64,000 nucleotides of DNA. Origin: Paeniglutamicibacter terrestris. Its GTDB lineage: Bacteria > Actinomycetota > Actinomycetes > Actinomycetales > Micrococcaceae. This document shows, one piece after another, positions 28,349 to 37,557 of this stretch (position 1 is its first letter; the number at the start of each line of letters is the position of its first letter). Under the pieces are notes generated by a model. The model was given only the letters and a program-made list of their open reading frames with translations. It ran no database searches and had not been told where the DNA came from. Made by a program: the position numbers and the translations under genes. The DNA lies in the NCBI RefSeq assembly GCF_012271785.1, contig NZ_JAAWVT010000005.1, positions 62,001 to 126,000 of the forward strand, in the 5' to 3' direction.

Positions 28349-28906
28349 ATGGGCACCGAGGCAGGGCAACAGACTCCCAGCGACGCCGCATCAGCGACGG
28401 CGCTGGGGGTCGTCATCGAGATCCCTGCCCCGCTTGAGGACTCACTGCGGAGCTGGCGCCAGCGCTACGGTGGGGAAAAATCTGCCCTCATCGCCCCGCA
28501 TATCACCCTGGTCTCCGGCTACACCACCGACTGGGCTGCTGCGGTTAAGCACGTACATCGGGTAGCTGCCGAGGCCTCGAGATTTACCGTGCACCTGCAC
28601 GGCACCGGGACTTTTAGGCCCATCAATCCGGTGGTGTACTTGAACGTCAAGGAAGGCGCGGAGGTATGTGAAGGGCTGCACGCGGCGCTGGTTGCCGGCC
28701 CCATTGAGCACGAGGTCAGCTATGGATACCACCCACATCTGACGATCGCCCACGAGGTCGACGAAGCGGCAATGGATCTGGCACAAGAAGAATTGAGCGA
28801 CGAATCCTTGAGCTTCACCGTTGATTCCATTGGCCTCTTTGGCCTTGATGCCAGTGGTGCATGGGCACTGCGCGAGGAGCTGGGCCTTGGCGGGCCGGCG
28901 AACTAA
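28349..28906 (+). CDS. 2'-5' RNA ligase / 2H phosphoesterase family protein
   Basis: 185 residues. Two HxT/S motifs mark the 2H active site: PHITLVSGYT (~50) and YHPHLTIAHEV (~130). A strand GTFRPINPVVYLNV lies between them. 2H proteins hydrolyse or ligate cyclic phosphates of RNA or nucleotides; the substrate is unknown. A Ser/Ala-rich lead of ~18 residues precedes the fold. The yihY-like gene starts inside its 3' end. Confidence 0.85.
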   Translation: MGTEAGQQTPSDAASATALGVVIEIPAPLEDSLRSWRQRYGGEKSALIAPHITLVSGYTTDWAAAVKHVHRVAAEASRFTVHLHGTGTFRPINPVVYLNVKEGAEVCEGLHAALVAGPIEHEVSYGYHPHLTIAHEVDEAAMDLAQEELSDESLSFTVDSIGLFGLDASGAWALREELGLGGPAN

Positions 28907-30044
28907 GCAGGCCACCGAGCCCGACTGGGACGTAGCGTCGGACGGACTCGCACTCGAGGACTCCAACACCACTACTATTGACCCCGTTGCTGCCGAGCTG
29001 GGCACGCGGGCACCGGGCTTGGTGGCTCGACGATTTATTGGCGCGCCCGTGGTGGCCCCGCCATCTCCACTGGACCCTCGAGCCCTTGACTCCTTTATTC
29101 GAGTTAAGGCCCAAGAACTTTATATGGCCCGCGCCTCGGGATCTTCATGGCAGCGAATCAAGGCCTTCTTCATCCTGCTTACGGCCAAAAGCTATGCGCT
29201 GTACCCAATGCGCGTGTGGAACTTGTATGTCAGACGCCGCGGTCCGCTATTGGCGGCCGGCGGCGCTTACCGCATGTTCTTCTCCATTGCCGCGATGTTG
29301 GTCGCGGGCTTTTCTCTCTTGGGCATCTTTGCCGCGGACAACCCGGTGCTGCGCGATGGCATCATCAACATGGTCGCCGCGAGTACACCGGGACTCATCA
29401 ACACCGGGCACGGTGGTTTAGCTAAGCCCGAAGATCTTCTGGGGCTTGGCGGCTTTGGGCTGACCCTGATGATTTCGGTGGGAGCCTTAATCTTTACTTC
29501 GCTGGGCTGGCTGGCGGGGTTGCGCGAGGGCATTCGCACCATTTTCGGATTGCACCGCGACCGCTCTAACCCCGTCATCTCCAAGCTGCGTGATGCGTTG
29601 TTATTGCTGCTCTTGGCTGTGGCCCTGGTGACATCCAGTGCGTTGGCCGTCGTCTCATCCTCAATGATCGATTCACTGGGACACTTGTTGAATCTCGGTG
29701 GCTGGTGGACCAGCGCGTTGAGTCGGGTTGGTTTTATCGTGGCAATGTTTGCCTTGGACTGCGCCACCGCCTGGGTCCTGTTGCGGGTCGCCTCGCGGGC
29801 CAAGATCATTGATGGGGGACTGGTGGCCGGTGTGCTTCTGGCAGGGGCCGGGGCCACGGTACTGCGCTTCCTCTCGGCCACGCTCCTGGCCTCACTGACC
29901 AATAACGTGGTCCTGGCGCCCTTCGCGGTGATCCTAGGACTCTTTGTCTGGTTCAACCTGCTGGGCCAGACATACTTGCTTTCAGCCTCGATCGTGGCTG
30001 TGCGGTCGGCAGACGTTCAGCGACTGCGAGCCAAGCGCAACTAG
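28887..30044 (+). CDS. YihY/BrkB-family inner membrane protein
   Basis: 385 residues. A polar N-terminal ~100, then about six membrane helices (from LAAGGAYRMFFSIAAMLVAG to LFVWFNLLGQTYLLSASIV), the YihY/virulence factor BrkB core, formerly called ribonuclease BN. Function unsettled. TTG 28887 is chosen because GAGGAG lies 7 nt upstream and gives a 20-nt overlap with the 2H gene. An upstream in-frame ATG at 28821 adds residues that duplicate the coding of the neighbour. Terminated by the 17-bp hairpin at 30215. Confidence 0.88.
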   Translation: MAGRRTKQATEPDWDVASDGLALEDSNTTTIDPVAAELGTRAPGLVARRFIGAPVVAPPSPLDPRALDSFIRVKAQELYMARASGSSWQRIKAFFILLTAKSYALYPMRVWNLYVRRRGPLLAAGGAYRMFFSIAAMLVAGFSLLGIFAADNPVLRDGIINMVAASTPGLINTGHGGLAKPEDLLGLGGFGLTLMISVGALIFTSLGWLAGLREGIRTIFGLHRDRSNPVISKLRDALLLLLLAVALVTSSALAVVSSSMIDSLGHLLNLGGWWTSALSRVGFIVAMFALDCATAWVLLRVASRAKIIDGGLVAGVLLAGAGATVLRFLSATLLASLTNNVVLAPFAVILGLFVWFNLLGQTYLLSASIVAVRSADVQRLRAKRN

Positions 30045-30214
30045 GCGCGCCCATCGATCGGCGCGGCCGGTTCAGTCGTGCCCTGAGGTGGCCACTGGCG
30101 CCCTAAAGACAAGATCATTTCTGCAGCACCGCGATGCAGCGAGGTCTTTTCCACTTCCTCACCCGGTTCCCCGACCAAGTCCCCACGAAAGGGGCGGGAA
30201 TACTGGTTAAAGCA

Positions 30215-30252
30215 GTGTGGTCCGGTTTCCCCCAAGGGAATCCGGACCACAC
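30215..30252. terminator. Bidirectional terminator between yihY-like gene and sdhB
   Basis: 30215-30231 pairs with 30236-30252 (17 bp, one mismatch) around CCAA. Convergent genes end on both sides. Confidence 0.85.
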
Positions 30253-30269
30253 TAGGGTCTAGTTAGAAA

Positions 30270-31052
30270 CTAGATGGAGCGAGCCAAGATGGCCTGCTTG
30301 ACCTCGGCAATTGCCTGGGTCACCTGGATGCCACGCGGGCATGCTTCGGTGCAGTTGAAGGTCGTGCGGCAGCGCCACACACCTTCCTTGTCATTGAGGA
30401 TCTCCAAACGCATATCCCCTGCATCGTCGCGCGAGTCGAAGATGAAGCGGTGAGCGTTGACGATTGCTGCCGGGCCGAAGTACTGACCATCGGTCCAGAA
30501 GACCGGGCAGGAAGAGGTGCACGCGGCGCAGAGGATGCACTTGGTGGTGTCCTCGAACTTGGCGTGGTCCTCTGCCGACTGGTAGCGCTCCGCCGAAGGC
30601 TCGTGGCTCTTGTTGATCAAGAACGGCATGATCTCGCGGTAGGACTGGAAGAACGGCTCCATGTCAACGATGAGGTCCTTTTCAAGGGGCAGGCCCTTGA
30701 TGGCTTCAACGGTGATCGGCTTGGAGTGATCCAGGTCCTTGAGCAGGGTCTTGCAGGCCAGACGGTTGCGACCGTTGATGCGCATGGCATCGGAGCCGCA
30801 AACGCCGTGGGCGCAAGAGCGGCGGAATGACAGCGAGCCGTCGTGGTCCCACTTGACCTTGTGCAAGGCATCGAGCACACGGTCGGTGCCGTACATGGTC
30901 AGCTCAAAGTCTTCCCAGTACGCGTCTGCGGTGGTCTCCGGCAGGTACCGGCGAACGCGCAAGGTGATGTTGAACTGCGGGATTTCTCCGCCGCCGCCAA
31001 CGCCTGGCTTCAGCTCAATCTTCGATGCTGGTTCCGGAAGTTCCGTGCTCAT
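30270..31052 (-). CDS. sdhB: Succinate dehydrogenase iron-sulfur subunit
   Basis: 260 residues. N-terminal [2Fe-2S] ferredoxin domain (RRSCAHGVCGSDAMRING ... LAC) and C-terminal helical domain with CILCAACTSSCPVF and CRTTFNCTEACPRGI for [4Fe-4S] and [3Fe-4S]. Passes electrons from SdhA FAD to quinone in the membrane. The start overlaps the sdhA stop by one base (TAATG), so translation is coupled. Last gene of sdhCDAB. Confidence 0.98.
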   Translation of the reverse strand: MSTELPEPASKIELKPGVGGGGEIPQFNITLRVRRYLPETTADAYWEDFELTMYGTDRVLDALHKVKWDHDGSLSFRRSCAHGVCGSDAMRINGRNRLACKTLLKDLDHSKPITVEAIKGLPLEKDLIVDMEPFFQSYREIMPFLINKSHEPSAERYQSAEDHAKFEDTTKCILCAACTSSCPVFWTDGQYFGPAAIVNAHRFIFDSRDDAGDMRLEILNDKEGVWRCRTTFNCTEACPRGIQVTQAIAEVKQAILARSI

Positions 31053-32839
31053 TAGTACTTACGCTCCATCGGCTGGTAACGGGTGAAGATAACGGGCTTG
31101 GTTTCCATGCGGATACCGGAAATGCCCTCGGTGGATGCCGAATCGTCCTTGTATGACATCGAGTGCTTCATGAAGTTCTCGTCGTCGCGGTTCGGGAAAT
31201 CTTCGCGGTAGTGTCCGCCGCGGGATTCCTTGCGGTACATGGCGGCCGCGGTCATGACCTCGGCCATGTCCAGCAGGAAGCCAAGTTCAATGGCTTCGAG
31301 CAGATCCAGGTTGAAGCGTTTGCCCTTGTCCTGGACGGAAACGTTCTTGTAGCGCTCGCGCAGTTCCTCAATGACCACCAGTGCACGGTCCATCGAGTCC
31401 TTGTCGCGGAACACCTGAACATTGGCGTCCATGATTTCCTGCAGTTCCTTACGCAATACTGCTACGCGCTCGGTACCCGTGGAGGAAAGCATGGCTTCGA
31501 TCTGGTTGGCCGTGAAGGCTTCCGGATCTTCCGGAAGTTCTACGAACTCGGCGCCCAGTGCATACTTGGCGGCCGAGATACCTGCGCGCTTACCGAACAC
31601 GTTGATGTCCAGCAGCGAGTTGGTGCCCAGACGGTTTGAACCGTGGACAGAAACGCAGGCAACCTCGCCAGCGGCGAAGAGACCCGGGATGACGGTGTCG
31701 TTGTCCTGGAGGACCTCGGCATCGATGTTCGTGGGAACGCCACCCATGACGTAGTGGGCGGTCGGGAAGACCGGAACCGGCTCCGTGTAGGGCTCGACGC
31801 CCAGGTAGGTGCGTGCGAACTCGGTGATGTCCGGGAGCTTGGCATCGATGTGAGCCGGCTCCAGGTGGGTCAGGTCGAGCAGGACGTAGTCCTTGTTCGG
31901 GCCGCAACCGCGACCTTCGCGGACCTCATTGGCCATCGACCGGGCGACGATGTCACGAGGTGCGAGGTCCTTGATGGTCGGTGCGTAGCGCTCCATGAAG
32001 CGCTCACCTTCGGAGTTACGAAGGATTGCGCCTTCGCCACGTGCAGCTTCGGAGAGCAGGATTCCCAAGCCGGCAAGACCGGTCGGGTGGAACTGCACGA
32101 ATTCCATGTCTTCCAGCGGGATGCCCTTACGGAAGGCGATACCCATGCCATCACCGGTGAGGGTGTGCGCATTGGAAGTGGTCTTGAAGACCTTGCCGGC
32201 GCCGCCGGTAGCAAAGATGACGGACTTGGCCTGGAAAACGTGAAGTTCGCCGGTGGCCAGGTCGTAGGAAACAACGCCAGCAACGCGCTTCTGCTTGTAG
32301 GCGGTGCCGTCTTCGCGGAAGGCATCTTCCTCGACGGTGAGCATGTCCAGAACGTAGTACTCGTTGTAGAACTCAACGTTGTGCTTGACGCAGTTTTGGT
32401 ACAGCGTCTGCAGAATCATGTGGCCGGTGCGGTCTGCTGCATAGCAGGCGCGGCGCACGGCGGCTTTGCCGTGGTCGCGGGTGTGGCCACCGAAGCGGCG
32501 CTGGTCAATCTTGCCTTCGGGGGTTCGGTTGAACGGAAGGCCCATTTTTTCCAGGTCGAGTACCGCGTCAATGGCTTCCTTCGCCATGACTTCGGCCGCG
32601 TCCTGGTCAACGAGGTAGTCGCCACCCTTGACAGTGTCAAAGGTGTGCCATTCCCAGTTGTCTTCTTCTACGTTGGCCAAAGCCGCACACATGCCACCCT
32701 GCGCTGCACCGGTGTGCGAACGAGTTGGGTAAAGCTTGGTGAGAACGGCCGTACGTGCGCGCTGGCCGGATTCGATGGCTGCGCGCATGCCTGCGCCGCC
32801 TGCTCCGACGATCACGACGTCGTACTTGTGTACCTGCAT
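31052..32839 (-). CDS. sdhA: Succinate dehydrogenase flavoprotein subunit
   Basis: 595 residues. FAD-binding VVIVGAGGAGMRAAIESGQ; covalent-FAD histidine in TRSHTGAAQGG; active-site region FVQFHPTGLAGLGIL, LRNSEGERFMERY and catalytic Arg in DLAPRDIVARSM; C-terminal RESRGGHYREDFPNRDDENF. Oxidises succinate to fumarate on the cytosolic face (TCA cycle and respiratory chain). Gap of 53 nt from sdhD. Confidence 0.98.
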   Translation of the reverse strand: MQVHKYDVVIVGAGGAGMRAAIESGQRARTAVLTKLYPTRSHTGAAQGGMCAALANVEEDNWEWHTFDTVKGGDYLVDQDAAEVMAKEAIDAVLDLEKMGLPFNRTPEGKIDQRRFGGHTRDHGKAAVRRACYAADRTGHMILQTLYQNCVKHNVEFYNEYYVLDMLTVEEDAFREDGTAYKQKRVAGVVSYDLATGELHVFQAKSVIFATGGAGKVFKTTSNAHTLTGDGMGIAFRKGIPLEDMEFVQFHPTGLAGLGILLSEAARGEGAILRNSEGERFMERYAPTIKDLAPRDIVARSMANEVREGRGCGPNKDYVLLDLTHLEPAHIDAKLPDITEFARTYLGVEPYTEPVPVFPTAHYVMGGVPTNIDAEVLQDNDTVIPGLFAAGEVACVSVHGSNRLGTNSLLDINVFGKRAGISAAKYALGAEFVELPEDPEAFTANQIEAMLSSTGTERVAVLRKELQEIMDANVQVFRDKDSMDRALVVIEELRERYKNVSVQDKGKRFNLDLLEAIELGFLLDMAEVMTAAAMYRKESRGGHYREDFPNRDDENFMKHSMSYKDDSASTEGISGIRMETKPVIFTRYQPMERKY

Positions 32840-32892
32840 ACCTGATGCTCTCTTTTCTTGAATTCGTTACTTCGGCGAACGGGTGCCGAAGA

Positions 32893-33339
32893 TTACTGGC
32901 AGACCGGAAGGGTGCTACCGGGGATGCACGGATCGAAGGTGAAGATCACCAGGGTGCCCAGGACCACAATGACGATGGTGGCAACGTAGAGGATGCCCTT
33001 GAGCCACGTGCGAGTGGCAGGCTTCTCGGCGTAATCATTGATGATGGTGCGAACACCATTGGTGCCGTGGAGCATAGCGAGCCAAAGCATCGCCAGGTCC
33101 CAGAACTGCCATACCGGATCGGCCCACTTGCCAGCTACAAAGCCAAAGTCGATGGCGTTAATACCGTCGCCGAGCATGAGGTTGGAGAAGAGGTGCCCGA
33201 AGATCAAAATGACCAGAGCGACACCGGAGAGACGCATGAAGAGCCATGCAACCATTTCGAAGCTGCCGCGCGAGGTGCGTGCGCGGTTGTACTTCGGATC
33301 GATTCGTTGGCTGCGCGGAGCAGCAATATCTGCCGACAT
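32893..33339 (-). CDS. sdhD: Succinate dehydrogenase membrane anchor subunit
   Basis: 148 residues, three membrane helices (AWLFMRLSGVALVILIFGHL, the LAMLWLAMLHGTNGVRTIIN helix and LKGILYVATIVIVVLGTLVI). His in FGHLFSN and LHGTN are candidate heme b / quinone-site residues. A basic N-terminal ~25 residues face the cytosol. Its GGAGG ribosome site lies in the last codons of sdhC. Confidence 0.93.
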   Translation of the reverse strand: MSADIAAPRSQRIDPKYNRARTSRGSFEMVAWLFMRLSGVALVILIFGHLFSNLMLGDGINAIDFGFVAGKWADPVWQFWDLAMLWLAMLHGTNGVRTIINDYAEKPATRTWLKGILYVATIVIVVLGTLVIFTFDPCIPGSTLPVCQ

Positions 33340-33342
33340 GGC

Positions 33343-33723
33343 TTAGTGACCTCCAAAGGCGAGTGACAGGTGGCGGATCGAGAATGCCAACATGGTGATG
33401 ACCCACAGGGCCAAAACGCCCCAAAGCATCTGGCGGTGGTACTTTGTTCCCGACTTCCAGAAGTCAACCAGGATCAGGCGCAAGCCATTGAACGCGTGGA
33501 AGACGATGGCGGCGACCAGAGCGGTTTCGCCCAGTGCCATCAGCGGGTTCTTGTAGGTACCCATGATGGCGTCATAAGCGCCCGGGGAAACCCGGACCAA
33601 TGACGTATCCAACACGTGAACCAAAAGGAATAAGAATATTACGACACCCGTTACGCGGTGTCCTACCCAAGACCACATGCCTTCATGGCCGCGGTAGAGG
33701 GTGCCTGACGAAGTCTTCGACAC
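33343..33723 (-). CDS. sdhC: Succinate dehydrogenase cytochrome b556 subunit
   Basis: 126 residues, three helices; SdhC signature GHEGMWSWVGHRVTGVVIFL and LLVHVLDTSLVRV with heme-ligand histidines. GTG 33721-33723 is chosen as start because GGAGG lies 8 nt upstream. An ATG five codons earlier (33738) overlaps that GGAGG and has no ribosome site. First gene of the operon; a Crp/GlxR-like site lies 131 nt upstream. Confidence 0.93.
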   Translation of the reverse strand: MSKTSSGTLYRGHEGMWSWVGHRVTGVVIFLFLLVHVLDTSLVRVSPGAYDAIMGTYKNPLMALGETALVAAIVFHAFNGLRLILVDFWKSGTKYHRQMLWGVLALWVITMLAFSIRHLSLAFGGH

Positions 33724-33755
33724 TGAATTAACCTCCATGACTCACAAGGGCGCAT

Positions 33756-33772
33756 GTGTATCTTCCACACAA
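33756..33772. promoter_or_regulatory. Palindrome close to sdhC start
   Basis: TGTGT-N7-ACACA, 33 nt upstream of the sdhC start. The 7-nt spacer departs from Crp-type 6-nt sites, so another repressor or chance is possible. Confidence 0.25.
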
Positions 33773-33853
33773 AAAATTGACGCCGTAGTGCGAGCGTTCC
33801 TTGCCCGATCTTAGACCACCATAGGTAGGCATGCCCATTCATTGCGGCAAGCC

Positions 33854-33869
33854 TGTGAGTAGGGTCACG
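33854..33869. promoter_or_regulatory. Crp/GlxR-like operator between sdhC and manC
   Basis: TGTGA-GTAGGG-TCACG matches the Crp-family consensus TGTGA-N6-TCACA at 9 of 10 positions. It lies 131 nt before sdhC and 120 nt before manC, which are divergent. GlxR, the actinobacterial Crp homologue, is known to act on sdh in corynebacteria. Confidence 0.6.
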
Positions 33870-33988
33870 AGATGAGGGCATTAATTGCCTAAATATCCAT
33901 GAAATCAGCGAAATACAAAAGGTTTAAGTACCCTATTTTCAATGGGGCAATCGGGCATTGTTCGGTTTCATCCACTAGCCTTAGTCGG

Positions 33989-35101
33989 ATGAACGCTGAA
34001 CTCTTAGCACGATTCCACGGGGTTATCCCCGCTGGAGGTGTCGGTACTCGACTGTGGCCGCTCTCGCGTGCCGCGGCCCCCAAATTCCTTCACGACCTGA
34101 CCGGCTCAGGATCGACACTGATTCGCGCCACCTACGAGCGGTTGATTCCGTTGGCGGGTGACAACATCATGGTGGTTACCGGACGGGCCCACCGTACCGC
34201 CGTGCTGGCGCAACTGCCCGAGATCAGCGAACTGAATCTGGTCTTAGAACCGGATCCCAAGGACTCAGCTGCAGCCATTGGTCTGGCCGCAGCGATTCTC
34301 TACCTGCGTGACCCCGAGACGATCATGGGATCATTTGCCGCCGACCAGGTCATCGTCCCGGTTGCCGTCTTCCAAGATGCCGTACGTGAGGCCATCCACA
34401 CGGCTGCAACGGGAAAGATCGTCACCATCGGCATCCGCCCAACACTTCCGTCCACTGGCTTCGGATACATCCGAGCCGGGGAACGCCTGAACGTTTCCGG
34501 GGCCCCGACCGCACGCGATGTGGTCGAATTCGTGGAAAAGCCTGATGAGGACACAGCGCGCCGCTATTTGGCCGACGGAGGATACCTCTGGAATGCAGGC
34601 ATGTTTGTTGCGCCGGTATCCCTGATGCTCAAGCACCTGGAAGCCAGCGAGCCATTGCTCTACGCGGGTGTGATGGAAATAGCTGCGGCCTGGGAATCTG
34701 GTGACCGGGTTGAGACCATCGACCGGATCTGGCCCACCTTGCCCAAAACCGCGATCGACTATGCCGTGGCCGAACCCGCAGCAGCAGCAGGGGATGTCGC
34801 GGTGATTCCCGGGGTCTTCAACTGGGACGACGTCGGAGACTTTGCGGCCATTGGCCGCCTGAACCCGGCGAGTGAGAAGACCGGTGTGACGGTGGTCGGC
34901 GCCAATGCACGTGTTTACTCGGATAACGCCACCGGTGTGGTCGTTACCGACTCCAAGCGCGTGATAGCCCTTATTGGTATCCATGACGTGGTGGTGGTTG
35001 ATACTCCGGATGCGCTCTTGGTGACCACCAAGGAACACGCTCAGTCGGTTAAAAGCACGGTGGAGAAACTCAAGAAAGACGGCGCCGTCGACGTCCTATA
35101 G
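33989..35101 (+). CDS. manC: Mannose-1-phosphate guanylyltransferase
   Basis: 370 residues. Forms GDP-mannose from mannose-1-P and GTP, donor for mannosylated lipids and glycans. Nucleotidyltransferase signature GVIPAGGVGTRLWPLSRAAA with PKFL (normally PKQF). Others: FAADQVIV, TGFGYIRAG, VVEFVEKPDEDTA, WNAGMFV, IDYAVAEPAA and GVFNWDDVGDFAAI. It lacks the C-terminal cupin isomerase domain, so it is monofunctional. ATG 33989 has TAGCCT 7 nt upstream and no Shine-Dalgarno, so probably leaderless. Monocistronic. Confidence 0.92.
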   Translation: MNAELLARFHGVIPAGGVGTRLWPLSRAAAPKFLHDLTGSGSTLIRATYERLIPLAGDNIMVVTGRAHRTAVLAQLPEISELNLVLEPDPKDSAAAIGLAAAILYLRDPETIMGSFAADQVIVPVAVFQDAVREAIHTAATGKIVTIGIRPTLPSTGFGYIRAGERLNVSGAPTARDVVEFVEKPDEDTARRYLADGGYLWNAGMFVAPVSLMLKHLEASEPLLYAGVMEIAAAWESGDRVETIDRIWPTLPKTAIDYAVAEPAAAAGDVAVIPGVFNWDDVGDFAAIGRLNPASEKTGVTVVGANARVYSDNATGVVVTDSKRVIALIGIHDVVVVDTPDALLVTTKEHAQSVKSTVEKLKKDGAVDVL

Positions 35102-35272
35102 CTTGAGGCAGCCGGCAAATTGCGGGTCTCTCCGCGGCCCCGTACCTATTTCAGTGAAGGATCGTCCCTTGAAATTTCTGGCGCGGCGACTCCAGGATGG
35201 TGCGGGGCTTTTGTCTGCCTAAAACCCAAAACCTACCTGCTACTAACAAGTTTCCGGCGCGGTTGCAAGACC

Positions 35273-35288
35273 CGTGAAGATTCTCACG
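35273..35288. promoter_or_regulatory. Crp/GlxR-like palindrome upstream of betT
   Basis: CGTGA-AGATTC-TCACG, a perfect GTGA/TCAC palindrome with 6-bp spacer, 68 nt before the betT start codon. Confidence 0.5.
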
Positions 35289-35355
35289 ATAGCTCATATG
35301 GTATACGCGCCCCAGTGGGTGCGTGCGCACGAAAGGCTTGCTAGGCTCTCGAAAC

Positions 35356-37557
35356 ATGAGTGCCGTCAAAAATTCCGAAGGCCCTGTACGACCCACAGAC
35401 AACACCGAAAATTCCATTCCACCGGATGCGGGCCCAAACCGCATCAATAAAGTGGTGTTCTTTGGCTCCGCCGCGGCGATCCTGAGCTTTGCGCTTTGGG
35501 CCATGCTGGACCAAAAGGGCGCCGACCGCGTCATCAGCGCGGTCGTCGGTTGGGTCGGCTCCACCTTCGGCTGGTGGTACTCGCTGGTGGTCGTGGCCGT
35601 CCTGGCCTTTGTTATAGCGATCGCCATCTCTAAGGTCGGCAAGACCAGACTGGGCCCCGACCACTCGCGGCCCACTTTCAATCTCTTTACCTGGACAGCA
35701 ATGCTCTTTGCTGCGGGCATCGGTATCGACCTGATGTTCTTCTCGGTTTCCGAGCCGGTGGCCCAATACCTTGCCCCTCCCACAGGGGACGGCAGCACCG
35801 TCGAAGCTGCCCGACAGGCAATGGCCTGGACGCTGTTCCACTACGGCCTGCTCGGCTGGGGACTCTACGCCCTGATGGGGCTGGCCCTGGGCTACTTCGC
35901 CTACCGTCACAACCTGCCGCTGTCGATCCGCTCGGCGCTCTACCCCATCCTGGGCAAGCGCATCCACGGACCGCTGGGCCACGGAGTGGATATCGCCGCG
36001 GTGCTGGGCACTATCTTCGGCATCGCTACCTCACTGGGCATCGGCGTCGCCCAACTAAACTTCGGTCTGAACTTCATGTTCGGCATCGAGGAAACCCCCG
36101 CGGTGCAGATTGTGCTCATCGCCATTGCCGTGGTGATGGCCACGATCTCGGTGCTGACCGGGGTGGAAAAGGGCATCCGCCGGCTTTCCGAACTCAACGT
36201 GATCCTGTCTATCGGCCTGATGCTCTTTGTGCTCGTCGCCGGCAACACCCGTTATCTGCTTGACGGCATCATCCTGAACATCGGAGATACGCTCTCGCGC
36301 TTCCCGGGCATGGCGCTGAACACCTTCGCCTACGATCGCCCCGATGACTGGCTCAACGGCTGGACCCTGTTCTTCTGGGCTTGGTGGATCGCCTGGGCCC
36401 CGTTCGTCGGGCTCTTCCTGGCCCGCATCTCACGCGGCCGGACCATCCGCCAGTTCGTCACCGGTGTGCTTGTAGTCCCCTTCGCCTTCATCCTGTTGTG
36501 GATCTCGATCTTCGGCAACAGCGCCCTTGAATTAGTTCGCGGCGGCAATACGGCCTTCGGCGATGTCGCCATGAACCACCCCGAACAGGCGTTCTATGCC
36601 CTGCTGGCCCAATACCCGGCAGTGCCACTGATCGCGGCGATCGCCACCTTCACCGGCCTGCTGTTCTACGTCACCAGCGCCGACTCGGGCGCCCTGGTCA
36701 TGGCCAACTTCACCTCACACCTCAAGGACGCAGAGTCCGACGGTCCGAAGTGGGTCCGCGTCTTCTGGTCGGTTGCCACCGGCCTACTGACGCTGTCCAT
36801 GCTCTTGGTCGGCGGGGTGCCGACACTGCAGAATGCGACCGTGATCATGGGGCTGCCGTTCTCGGTGGTGTTGGTGTTCATCATGCTCGGGCTCTACAAG
36901 GCGCTGCGTGTCGAGCGTGCCCTGGCTGGCAGCTATAAGAACTCTCTGCACACCGTGCTCACCTCGCGTCCCGGTTCGACGGGCGTGGACCAGCGACGCA
37001 GTTGGCGACAGCGACTGGCCCGCACCATGTCCTACCCGGGACAGCGTCAGGCGCAGCGTTTTATGCAGGAAATTGTCCGTCCCGCCCTGGAAGAAGTGAA
37101 CAACGAGTTCGCCCAATCCGGAGTCATTGGCGTGCTGGTGGACGAGCCGGTCGGCAAGCTGGGTGTCAAGTCTGTGGACCTGGTGGTGCAGCACGGCGGG
37201 GAGCGCCCCTTCAAGTACCAGGTGTATCCGGTGCAGCTCAAGGTGCCCAGCTTCGCGCGGGATTCCTCCACCGGGGAGCAGTACTACCGCATGGAGGTCT
37301 TCTCCCAGGAGGGCAGCCACGGGTACGACCTCATGGGCTGCACGCGAGAACAGATCATCTGCGATGTCCTTGACCAATACGAAATTCACCTCTCGTTCCT
37401 GCGAGAGCAAGAAAATGCCGACGGGCCCAGCCGGATCGCCGAAGCCACCATTCCCAAGACCGATTGGGATTCCGACTTTGAGAACGTGCAGGACACCGCG
37501 GCACCACAACAAACCCCCGAAAACCCCGAGACCACCAAGGAAGAAGCAACGCCATGA
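35356..37557 (+). CDS. betT: BCCT-family choline/betaine transporter with long C-terminal domain
   Basis: 733 residues. Twelve membrane helices (~35-520) with the BCCT trademark around WTLFFWAWWIAWAPFVGLFL (aromatic substrate site) and GIGIDLMFFSVSEPV. About 200 hydrophilic residues follow, including QEIVRPALEEVNNEFAQSGV and YQVYPVQLKVPSFA, as in E. coli BetT, whose tail senses osmotic stress. The choline specificity is inferred from cotranscription with betB and betA. ATG 35356 is preceded by TAGGCT at 8 nt (leaderless type). The stop overlaps betB as ATGA. Confidence 0.9.
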   Translation: MSAVKNSEGPVRPTDNTENSIPPDAGPNRINKVVFFGSAAAILSFALWAMLDQKGADRVISAVVGWVGSTFGWWYSLVVVAVLAFVIAIAISKVGKTRLGPDHSRPTFNLFTWTAMLFAAGIGIDLMFFSVSEPVAQYLAPPTGDGSTVEAARQAMAWTLFHYGLLGWGLYALMGLALGYFAYRHNLPLSIRSALYPILGKRIHGPLGHGVDIAAVLGTIFGIATSLGIGVAQLNFGLNFMFGIEETPAVQIVLIAIAVVMATISVLTGVEKGIRRLSELNVILSIGLMLFVLVAGNTRYLLDGIILNIGDTLSRFPGMALNTFAYDRPDDWLNGWTLFFWAWWIAWAPFVGLFLARISRGRTIRQFVTGVLVVPFAFILLWISIFGNSALELVRGGNTAFGDVAMNHPEQAFYALLAQYPAVPLIAAIATFTGLLFYVTSADSGALVMANFTSHLKDAESDGPKWVRVFWSVATGLLTLSMLLVGGVPTLQNATVIMGLPFSVVLVFIMLGLYKALRVERALAGSYKNSLHTVLTSRPGSTGVDQRRSWRQRLARTMSYPGQRQAQRFMQEIVRPALEEVNNEFAQSGVIGVLVDEPVGKLGVKSVDLVVQHGGERPFKYQVYPVQLKVPSFARDSSTGEQYYRMEVFSQEGSHGYDLMGCTREQIICDVLDQYEIHLSFLREQENADGPSRIAEATIPKTDWDSDFENVQDTAAPQQTPENPETTKEEATP

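Noticed and set aside
31643-32845. 400-codon plus-strand frame opposite sdhA
   Set aside because: sdhA is unmistakable on the other strand; the frame has no ribosome site or recognisable domain.
33756-33772. TGTGT-N7-ACACA as a second Crp site at sdhC
   Set aside because: The 7-nt spacer does not fit Crp/GlxR; listed only as a low-confidence palindrome.
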